From: Membranipora membranacea
Taxonomy: Eukaryota; Bryozoa; Gymnolaemata; Cheilostomatida; Membraniporidae
Assembly (NCBI GenBank): GCA_914767715.1
Contig: OU612067.1
Location: 18,235,001-18,299,000, forward strand
Direction: 5' to 3'
Length of the DNA: 64,000 bases
Shown here: piece by piece, positions 37,101-49,100 of the stretch
How positions within the stretch are numbered: the stretch's first letter is position 1
Layout: each line of letters opens with the position of its first letter
Made by a program: the position numbers and the translations under genes
Notes under the pieces: generated by a model
What the model saw: the letters and a program-made list of their open reading frames with translations, nothing else
The model's database searches: none
Told to the model about the DNA's origin: nothing

Positions 37101-40100
37101 AATACAATATATGTCTGCATTCTCATCTCAAACTCACCAAACCGTTCTGGATAATATTGAATTATATCTGGTTTTAACCAGCCATTATACCCCAAAGGTC
37201 ACATGACTCATGCTTAGTTAAAAGCCAATAGGAACTCAGTATGAATGGTTCATATAACCACGAGGAAAGAACACGCATCATCATTAGCCTTCATCAACTG
37301 AGGTATATTATTTTGAGACTGCAGCTAGACGTTGGTGTATTTGAACAGCTGCCAAGGGGCCCTTATTTGTTCACATGCAATAAAAATATGAACAAGTATG
37401 TAAAAGCCTCTTATGCTCGACATGGTGTTAATGATTTGTCTTGTTAATGATATCCTGCTAGGAAACCTTTAATGTGCTGGCAGAAGCTTTTTCGCCTCCT
37501 TACCTGACTACTAAACTTGTGACAAAGGGGAAAGAAACATAGAGTTCACTGCAGATCGCTGTGCTGTGATAAAGATTCAAATCCACAATAGTAACTTTCC
37601 CTTCGCAGGTCCAATATCCCACATTTTAATTCATGGAAGGAGATCAGTGCTTTTGGATGTTGTAGCGTAAGCTTGAGCGTTTGTCTCCAAAAGAACTTCA
37701 CCAATCGGTGATACAAGATCATCATCAGTCAAAAGTCACTGCAAGACAAACTAAAGTCGCTTCTAAAAAGATGGAAGATTCATTCAAAATTCAAAAAGCA
37801 CCTGTGGCTGACGCCACAGAAAAGGTTGTTTCTCAAACGATTAGATCAATCCATGACGATCGAGCCAGAGGTAGCAATGATGCGAGTGTAATAAATGGTG
37901 GCCAGATGTCTACCAGTGAAATGTCTGGTAAAGCTCACAGCGAGATTCAGTGGCTTAATAGTGGTAAGTTTTCAGAATGTGGATAGTATTGTCAAGAGCT
38001 CTTATGTTTTGGGGCCAATGACAAAGAGATGGATGGCACTGAGTGGATTTTTAAAGGTGATGTGATGAACTTACAGTTCATGTTTTGTTATGTGCTTCAC
38101 AAACAAGTCAAAAGATGTGAGTCCCTTAATTTTTCCCTGATGAATATGTAGGGTTTAATAAACTAAACAATCCAGGCTGTGATTATATCATCCTGTATAC
38201 TTGTGCCGCCTGTCCGGCATCCATGCTTTTGTATTGAGTGTCAGAGACATATACTAACCATGGCAATCATTTAGATGGGTTGTATCCAGTTGCATGCCTT
38301 TGTCAAGACCTCATCCGCTTCATCTGTAGGTCCTCGTTAACGCAGATATCTGCAAATTTCCCTTAGCATATTAAATATATTTATAATTGTTATTCCTTAA
38401 AATTGTTTCTGTTTTATCAGATTTGGAAAATGTGGATACATGTTATAATCTGTCTGATGTCATTTTAGGTTTGCTCAAGGGTTATCGAAAATGTCTGCAT
38501 ATGTGAGAGCTTCCCTAATTTTGTAAATGGCCATCAGGTCCTCTTGACAGCATTTTTGGTGTTATGCACCAACAATACTGGCCAACAGTGTCCTTATGAT
38601 ATGTGAGCTAGGTCGCAGAAATTCGCTGATGTCTTCAGTACAGCGCCATAGCTTTCAATTTTGTTTGTTTGATTGATTCACCGAAAGCCATCATCATCCA
38701 ATGTGCTAATGACACTATCTTGCTGACCAACGCTCTTACACCATTCTCACCTTCACTTATATTATATAAAGTTCTGAATCTTATAATATTTGAACTCATT
38801 CCCTAAGGGTATATCTTGCAATCAATTTATATCTCATATAGAGAAATACTCAACTTTCGATCCCATTTTTCCAATGAGAAAGGGTTTCCATGGCAATATG
38901 TAAAGATAGAAACAGACTAGCGGTGTTTACCTCAGAATCTATTTCGGCAGGGCATGACCTTCTCAGGCAAGGCATAATTTCTAAGATATTGTAGATAATA
39001 AGCTACCAGGATCCGGTATAGATCGTGCAAGTCTTAAAGATGGAGGTAGTGTTAGTGAGCTAACTACTAGAAGTATTCTTCTTTCAGGTAGTGTACACAA
39101 GCATCCACATTGCCTACACCCTAACCCTAAAGTGTAACCAATAATCTTTAATGCTTGCTGTATTGTTTCATGCTTATTTGTTCAACTGACCATACACGTT
39201 CCAGATATAGAATTGTTATTAACCAAAATCTTAGCTCGGTATTTCCAATAATTGATAAAAAGCGACAAATAGTGCATTGGCTCTCAACTGTCCAAACAGT
39301 TGAACCTTAGCCATGGCTATGGGAACGATCATTTTCCCTTTCCACTCTCTTCCCTTCCATATTTGCTTATGATGAATTTTTGGCTTGTGAACAAAAATCA
39401 ACCCCTCTCCATCACCAGCTCCCTGCTGCTGCTGCTGCTGCATCAGTGAAACATTGATTACAGATCAGTATAGATGTGAAGCGCTGCCCTAAATGACTCA
39501 TATTCTATACTTATCCATTACAGTACTTACATTACACCCTACATTATTGTTTAGAGTTTTCATTTCAGACAATATGCGTTCTCCTTTTGGACATATATAT
39601 ATTTTTGCTCTTCTACAATAAGAGCATATGATTCTGTCCGCTGGTGATATGAAACTACCTGCGTAGTACCTGCTATGGTGGGCATGGTTAACAGCTGGTT
39701 TACTCTGCTCTGTAAGTAATATCACCCAACGATGGCGCAACGACGACGTTTATATGTAGCTTTGTCCATCTACAAAATAGAATTACTTGTGATGCAACAT
39801 TACAGCAACTAGTGTGTCAATTAGACATTAGGGTTTTGACTATTTTTGCAGTTCCATATCATATGGTTTCGCTAAGAATGTATCAAGAGAAATAATCTGT
39901 GTTCAACAAACCAGGCTTCATATTCAAACATTTATGAACATTTCTAACTTTCTTGTCAGGAAAAGGGTAGATATTCGTGAAAGAAGATGAGATAACTGAG
40001 TGTTTTACGGTCTCAGACTGACTACAGGTCTAGATTAAGCGAATTTTCTTTATCAAAACCATTGATGTATTAATACCTATTCACATGCTGTTTTAGATGC

Positions 40101-43100
40101 CTCACAATCAGACAAATGGCATGGTGTAGAAGTGACTATCAGTAATAGAGAAAATATCCCCACATATTCTGATATTCTGGTAAGCTTAAGTTATTCATTG
40201 TGTAAATTTTATTAGCCGTATTCCAACAACTTGGAGCCTTAGAGGATGAAGTCGAGCCTCATACATGCCGTATGTAATTGGTATGAGTATTAAGATTGCA
40301 TTTGTTCTGCTCGAGCTGATGACTTTGATGAATCCAGATAATTATAAAATGTGACACATTTTTTCGTTCCGCATTTTGCCACCAGGGTAGCCTTTTCTCA
40401 ACGGACCCTTTTTTTCAGAACAGAAAAGGGTTAGCTGCTCATGATACAAGTGACTTCATAGATGGTATCATAGATTTCATAATATGTAGTTATTCATTAC
40501 TATTAAGTCTATGGATAGTATAGCTATAACAGCGCCCCCCCCCCCATATCTGGTATCAAACACCGAATTTTGCAACATACTTGTATGTGAGTGACAAATA
40601 AACCAATCAATCAATCAATCAATTTACGGTCTTAGTCTGTGGAAACCTTGTAAAGGGCAACCAAGGTTTCGCACCAATGCATCAATGGGTAACAAATAAT
40701 GTGCTGGGCAGCATCAGCTTTGTGCATTACGCGATGCAAAACTCAAAGTAACACTTCAGTTTAGGGGAGGTTCCAAGACTTTGCTGTAATAATTATAGAG
40801 CACAGGCTAAACAATAACAGGAACAGGAAACTGCTATGTGGTATTCTCTTTTAGCTGAGTTTGAGTCCCTGATGGAAGAAATGTTTCACAAGGATTCTGG
40901 CTGAATAATCACCCGAATTATATTTTGTCTTTTTCCCCATGCAGAAGGTGCAATCTGCTATTGATCAATGGCCATCAATGAGAAGTTTTTTGAAACCTTG
41001 GTTGCCCTTTAAATAACCTCTGGACACAGTTGAAAATATTAGCTTTACTGGAACGAAAATTCTTCTCAACTTTCCTCAACCACTAAAGCTGTCCCATATT
41101 TATTGCTCTATAAGTTATAAATGTCTGAAATAGTCAAATTTATCTCCGTAGTCCCCTGAAGTCGAGGAAAATCTTTGAAAGATATGAATATTGGAATGTG
41201 ATTCACCATATTATCTTTTTACCCCAGCAAATGTCACAATGCGCTACTATAGCTTTAAAAAGCTGCAGTTGGATACATATGCCCTCCAACTATCACTACA
41301 AGTGTGTTTATTTCGTCCTAATATATATATGTTTCAGAAACCAAAGCTGAGTGTAGAAACGCCTCAAAACAGCATGTGTATCAGGAGTAGAAGTTATTCA
41401 TCGCCAATAAAACAAACTCCAAGCCCGACTACTACATGCAGTCTTAATACATCAGTTCCGCCAGCAAGCTCTAAACAGAAGACACAGAGTAAGTTCTTCT
41501 GCTTGATCTAAACATCATCATTATTGCTTCAAAGAGTTTGATTGTTTTACCAGATAATACGTGTGAGAACTGAGCACCAGATTCTAGACTAAGCATTGCG
41601 CAACGCAGTCTATGAATGGTTATCTTCACATTCCATAAAATAAGTTTGTTAAGTTATAATGGTCACCTTTGGTCACCTTTCAACACCGTGGTCCTGCGCG
41701 GGTGGCGGGTTTCTGCTTGATCCCAAGTTCTACCAAACTCCTCCATTGCACTCGACCTGCAGCCACTGAACCATCTAGATCAAGCCATCTAAGGTCTGAG
41801 TTTACTGTATCGCACCATCTTTTTTTTGGTCTACCCCTAGGTCGCACTCCTTTGACTGTCATCTCTGACTCTCTCCGGGTGTCGTTCTCACTTTCTCTTC
41901 GTCTAACATGCCCATACCACTGCATTCTTTTTCTCCTCATCAGATCTCTAATTGGCATCACTCTGGCCTCACCGGTTATTTCCTCATTTGTCTTGTGGTC
42001 TTCCAGTGCATTTTCCACACATTTCCGGTCTAATTTTCATTAGCTCACCTCTATGTATTGATCGTCCTAAAATGATTTTGCAAAAAAGTAATTCAAACTT
42101 TGAATCAATAAATTTCCATTGCAAATACACCTGAGAATATTTACAGGGTTCAATATCACTGACAGCAGTGCTTTTGAATTGGCTACAGCCTCATTTGTCA
42201 TCAGTCATACTAATCAATTTATTTGAGGAGGGGTGCAACAAGTTGACATTGACCGAATTACAGGTGTATTACCCTTGCAGGATGACATCTTATCCGCCAG
42301 AGATCCTGTGATGGGATTTCCATACAGCAGAGCTGGTCTGATAGCTGTTTTATACATCAGCACTTTCAGTTTAGTAGGCATTTTCTTGTCACAGAGCACA
42401 CCAGATAGTTCTCTCCACTTATTCCAAGCCTTGGATATTCTCAGCTCTATCTCCTTGCGGCAACCTCCATCTTAATGGATTGTTGTGCCCAAGTACTTGA
42501 ACTGAGAACATTTAGGCAGGCTTTCCGCTTCTTGACTACCATACTTCTTCATTATTAAGTAGACCATTGAAATAGTTTTCCCATCTCTTTTTGATTTGCT
42601 CATCCTCACACAGAATCTTTTCATCTATATCTTTGACAAAAGGTATTCTGTCAATATCCTTAGATCTCCGGTGTCTAGTTTGAGCTAGGCGGTGGATGAT
42701 CTTCGGTCCATTCTTCTCTATTTCATGGTACAAGTTTTCTGCTTCTTTTTCCTTGCTTGTCTTGTTCAGGCTGGTGTACCGTTCTCTTGCTTCTTCTTTG
42801 TCATCTTCCCTTACTCTTTTTCATTCTTTCCATGCATCTCTCTTCACTTTTACTGCTGTTTGTACTTTCTCATTGCACCACCAAGACTCTTTCTCTAGGT
42901 ACTTTCCTGCCACTGACTCTCCGAGAATCTCATTTGCTGCTTCCATAACGTTGGATATGTCTCTGCCCACGTCTGCCTGTCTCTTTCCTCAGTATAGATT
43001 TCATCTAGCTTTTCACTCAGCTTCTCTATCAGTTCTTCCCTCCCTTCTGAGCTTCAACCAACTAATCTTCTTTTCCCTTTTTCTGGATCGTCTCTAATTC

Positions 43101-46100
43101 TTCTTGGCTAAAATTTCAACCACCAGAAGCCGATGTTGTAACGCTACAGATTCGCCCTGGATCACTTTACAGTTCTTGATCTTGCTCATACTTTCTCTTC
43201 TAATCCCGATGTAGTCAACTACAGTCTGACTCTTGAAAGTGTAGGTCTGAGCATCAGAATGTGTTCACCAGCGCCACTCCCTAGCATAGTTCAAAATCTG
43301 CTCTCCTTTGTTTTTGATGTTTCCACATGTCTTGCCTCCATTCCATCTTTCAAAACCATCTCTCTCTACTCCGATGTTACAATGACACTGCGAATAATTA
43401 TGTCATGTTATCCAAGCCAGAGCTGAAAACTCAACAAGCAAATTGTGTGCTATGCGTTTATCCTATACCCCGAACTGTTGGCAGGTAACACAGCTAAATG
43501 TGCTGACTCAGTCAAGGACTGGTACAAAGACACCTCAATTCCAGAAAATATTGTTATTCGAGTAGAAGAAGCTGATGTACATACATCTCAAGGTCGGGTG
43601 GTACCCTTACCTCCCCCTCCCTCACCAAGTCAGGGCATCTCGGTATCACAACCTGCAGATGACACTGAAAACGCAAAACTGCATGCTCCTATGATGACAC
43701 CAAAGGCAAAATTGAATGGTATGTCACATAATGTGGTAATCGAAAAACTATAACATTACATGTAGAATAGGGAGAAAAGGGATTGGCAGACCTTCTCTGA
43801 ATATTTTAGATTCGATAACGTTGAGAAAATTCAAAATGTCATCATGTCAGTAAACTCATTAGTGGTCACTTTTTACCATACAATGAACATTCAAATGAGA
43901 GGTCAACTCGTATAAGATTCCTCTCTATTGGATTTCTGACACACAATAATTATTTTCAGCTCACATTGTGCTAATATTAGCAAGAAGAAGAATGATAGGG
44001 ACATGCTGCTCTAACCCTGTCACTATAACTACTATGTATGTATTATTTTACCTTACAGTCAGAGAACCTCATGCCAAATCACCAGTTAAGGCTGGTATGC
44101 TGACTCAACCGGATCCTCTACGCAAGATCTCATCTTTCTTCCAAACATCAGAGGAAAAAATATTATCGAGACTTAAAGCTCCTCAAATATCTTATCAGCC
44201 ACGGACACACGCAGGCAGCCCTCAGACATACTCAGCTACAGATATTGACAGCACTCCATCCTCTCCTTATGTCTTGATGGATGTTCAACGAACACATGGC
44301 TCTAATTCTGCGGCGCGCCAAGATAATGCTGTAGATAGATCAGATGCAACCTCCCAAAGGTCCTACTCATTTCAGCGCTCTGTGTCATCTTCTTCACCAG
44401 GTGGTAGTGTGTTGCTTAATAATTCATCAAAAAAGTCAATCAAAGATCAAAAAGCTTCACCAGGTAAAGCTAAGAAAACTAACACCCGTGAGTCACAACC
44501 AGTAACTGCAGCTTTACCACAGTCTGCTGTACCACAGCCTGCTGTACCACAGTCTGCTGTACCACAGTCTGCTGTACCACATGATGCTGGTGTATCACAA
44601 ATACATCACAAACCTTCCAGAGGATCCAGTGATATAAGTGTCCTGTCTTATGAGAAAGATCTGATAGATGTGCACGCCGTTGGTGCTGTGATGGATGAGG
44701 GTGGATACATGGTAGATTATGCTTTGACAGCAGAAGTGGCCGAGTTGGAGACACTACCTTACCAAACACACAGAGAACAGTTTGAGAGTAAGGATGATCA
44801 TAAGCTGCCAGATATTGAGGAATCGCATGTGGATTTGGAGCAGTCAGCATTAGCTAATGTCGAAATTGATGATTTGACTAATTTGGATAGTGGAAAGTTT
44901 AATTTTACTGCAACTGAGAGCATAACTAGTGTCCACAGCTGTCTGAGGTGGGCATATTATCAACCACTGATGAGTATGATTGTGAACAATATCAATATCA
45001 TCAGAAACTTACATGAATAATGTTATGAATTAAAAGCTAAAGATCCTATTGATGACTGTCTTTTCATAACCTATTAAAGTTTGACCCAAATACAATGTTT
45101 TGTCAGGTGGGAAGACGGAGCAACATTACTGCCCTCTAGAGAACAAACAGGGCAGCGAATTTTACAGCAGGCTTTGATCATTTAATGATGTTTGTTTTCT
45201 GTGAATGCTGACATTTATTTAAGCCAGCGCAATTATATGGAAGGCTCAATATGTATATATATATATATATATAATATTCCATTATGGTACTTTAATATAT
45301 ATATATTATATATATTAAAGTACTATAATGGAATATTGTTAGAATTCATATGCATAAAATGAAGACCATTCTATCTCCCTTTGCTTACAGTGATCCACCT
45401 GTGCCAGCTACCTTACTGGCGGTACCGCCTATGCCTTCGAAGTTACTGGGACCTCAGGCTATTGATAGAACAAGGCTGATACATTTTCAAGAGGAAAAGA
45501 TAGCAGACAACATGTTAGACTTTAAACAGTTGGCTCTGCAGGCTCATGATGTTACTGCTATGAAAGGAAACCTTTCTACAATCAAAGAGAAAGTAGTAAA
45601 ATGTGAGTGGTTATATCAGGTCGTGTTGTGAGGCAATTCTTCTTGATCGAATAATATATCCCTAAACATATTTTACTGCGGATGGAGGGGCTTTCAATCA
45701 TTGATATTGATAGGTGTGGAGTGTGAACTGGTATTGTGTTGCTTAGGTTGATCCAGACGTGTATTCTTTTTACGTTTCAAAACTATTTGACTGAGATGAG
45801 GAGGGATGCGCAGGTTGAGGAACTTAGTTCTGTCGTGTTTGCAAGTGTAATATTAAAGTTACACATGGAGCTTATGTTATGCTATCATAGTTTGACATGA
45901 ATATTAAATTTGCAGGTAAAGGCAGCAGCATCACATCTTGAATAATAACTTAGATCAAGTGACTTGATCAAAAATAAAAATTCTTACCTCAGTTCTCGTT
46001 GTATAATGTAGTAGACAATTCCTTAGAATATATGACATCTCCACCTAACACTCAAACTCACAGTATCAGTGCCACATCCAAACAAAAGACCCCACATGAG

Positions 46101-49100
46101 AAATTAGGCACCAATTATTGAATCAACGTAACTGATGGCAAGTCGCAATGAGCCAGCCCTTTTTAGTTAGCAGTAAGTACCGCATTCCCACACTGTAAAC
46201 ACAGCACAGTTGCTCTAATCGGGAGTTATGTCAACCCTGTCTGAACACAATTATTGAAATCAAAGACTGAAAGTGTTGCATCATATATCATACATTTATT
46301 TATTGCAGATTGTAGGTTAGGTTAGGCTAAGTCGGCTATGATATAACCCTGACGGATTGTCATGCTTAGCAGTTTGCTGCATTGCAAAGAAATCCGAGCC
46401 CGTAACTGTTATATTCTACAATATACCACAGAAAAAAAACAACAGATAAATACCTGTCCTGTCTTCGTGTCTTGTCGAGGCTTTGTGTTTGTTGTCTTGT
46501 ACATTTGTCTTGTGCATAGAAGTTTCCACAATGTCTTACCTGGCATTATCAAATATAAACAGATACTCAGATTGAAAACATTTTGCTGTAACTTGCTTGC
46601 TTTGATATACTGCAGTTTTGGAGAGTGTGGAAAAGGCCAGTGATCATCAGTTAGCACAGCACACTGCTCAGATAGATGCTTTGGAGGCAGATAATTCTAG
46701 AATCACCAAACAGCTGAAGGTAAACTGGAAGAATTTGGTAAAATGATGAATTTGGAAGCCATACCATTACCATCGATACGGTGACTGGATGGTTCACGCC
46801 ATTTCATAAAGCAGTGTGATGAATATTCATATGTGTTAGGTTCTGACAATAAGCATTATTTACTTGACACTTTGATACCCTTAAGGAGACGAGAACAGCT
46901 AGAGTATAGTCCAGGTAGAATCGTTGCTACCTAACTTTTGTTAGATGAGATTGCAGATTGTATAAAGTGAAGGTCAGTAAGTTTTAGCTGACCATAGATT
47001 TCTACATTTGAAGCCTGTGGGAACAGGCGAGCTCTCCCTCCTGAGCATACTCTCCAGTTGACCAATGTAATTACTGACAACATCTAGAGGCTATCTGGTT
47101 AACATCAGAAAGATATGATTGATATTGGCTCAAATGGCTGCAAGTGTCATAGTGCTGATGGTTTCTTTTTTAGCAGTCCTGGAATTGCTAGGCTTGTCTT
47201 TGCAGAACATGTGCAAGTAACATGTGCATGTAAGCAGTGTTAAGACATAGACTGCTGCTATTATTATTTATGTTTCGCGTTTACATTGTACATTGCTCTA
47301 TACTTTAAGGAAAAAGAGCTCATGCTTATAGACTTAAAGACTGTGAAGAAAAATGATGCAGAGAAAATTAAACAAATGGAAATAAAGATTCGAGGTCTTT
47401 ATACTGCCAACAGCCAACTAAAGACTCAAAAGGTACACCCCTTTCAAAGGTAGAACTAACATAATAACTATAGCCCACATAATTTCGTCTAAATGTTAGC
47501 TAGTACCATAAAATGACTTGATAAATACACCACCCAACCCCCTACCCCCCCCCCCCACTCTGATATCGGATCTGGTGTGTAGCCAGTACCCTATATAATA
47601 TTTCCCAAATTCTGTAGGATCATCGTTATACTATGCTGCTTGATGAACTTGGGGACATGAAAGCTTCTATGGTTGCAAAAATCGACTGGAGTAAGCCGTG
47701 AGTATCTCAATGATTTTGTCCATGAAAAAACAAATAACTTTATCTGGACTAGACAGAAAATGAGCGATCATCTTTTAGTGTAACATTAAGTGGAAGTTTT
47801 TGGCTTTTCAGGAAAAGTGCTTCTGAGCCAACGTCAAGTAGTAAGGATGAGACTGATATCCGCAGACAAAAGCACCAACTTCATCAGCTCTATACAGTGC
47901 ATAAAGGTCTCATTGGACAGCTCATGATGGAAATTAAAACAGTAAAGTATCAATCAAAAGGATCCACCACCGATAGCGTGTCTGTCTGTCTGTTCTTGTC
48001 TGTCTGTTCTTGTCTGTCATGATTATGAACTAAACTGTTCTATTGAGACAATATAGTTGACCAAGGAAAACTGATCACGACATTCAATATTGGTTATGAG
48101 AGGCCGGTATACTATACAACCATGTTTTTATTTTCTTTGATTTTAGCATATGGGGGACAAATTAGAAGAGATTGGTGATACTATATCTGATTCTATACAC
48201 AACAAAAACAAAGATTATGTGAAAGCTAATCTTAGGGCACATACTGTACCTGTTTCCATTAAACAGGTAAATCTCTCTTATTGTATTGGGCTACCTCACT
48301 ATCCTTTATTTCGGTTTGAGCAATGAGAGGGAGCTCATTGGTTCGAGCAAGGAGTAACTCCTTGGTTTGACAACCCAGTACCATGTGCAACTTACGAAAT
48401 TTTAGCCTCTCATTGTATTAATTTTCAGATTGCAGACAACCTTGGTTCTGTTGATGCTAACACCAGACACAAAGCACCTATAACCAGAGAACGAGCTAAG
48501 AATGAGGCGTTTATCAGTGAATATATTGACATGCCTGGTCAGGAACATGCTGGTAAGTAAAGGGATTGCCTGCCTTCGGGATCTATGCTTTTAGTGCATA
48601 CACTTAATTAATTGTTCAATGTCAGTCAATTTAAGGTAAAATAACACGACATTGCTGGTATGTTCCAATGTTATCACCGTAATAAGAAATACCTTACAAT
48701 GTATGAATGCAATACCTTGTTTTATGGTAGTTACCTACTAGATAATGAGATGTATGAGGTCAGCTGTCGACAGTAAGAGTCTGTCGGTCTCAATTCCCTT
48801 ACTATTCCACCATGCTACCCAAGACAATACTATATCAGAAATACCTGGTATTACTTTCCACATAGAAGCGATATTATGCCCAGGCCTTAAACTCTTACCA
48901 TGAACACCCGGTGAAATTGATGTTTGTTGCCAGGAAGCATTGTTATTTGGGAAATTTTTATATCGATTACAGGTATGTTGGAGAAGACTTCTGAGATCCA
49001 AAGTATACTCATTGCCGGAGAAGGAGGTGTGAGAAATATGAAATCAAGAGTACAAGCTGTATGTTCTCCATTAATAACCATTTATCGCCTTGTTTAAATG

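Noticed and set aside
42696-43097. 133-codon plus-strand frame rich in Ser/Phe/Leu
   Set aside because: It is the antisense of the LINE endonuclease/linker region; the real coding sense is minus.
44479-44850. 123-codon minus-strand frame with VVQQT repeats
   Set aside because: It is the antisense shadow of the VPQSA repeat in exon 27 of the coiled-coil gene.
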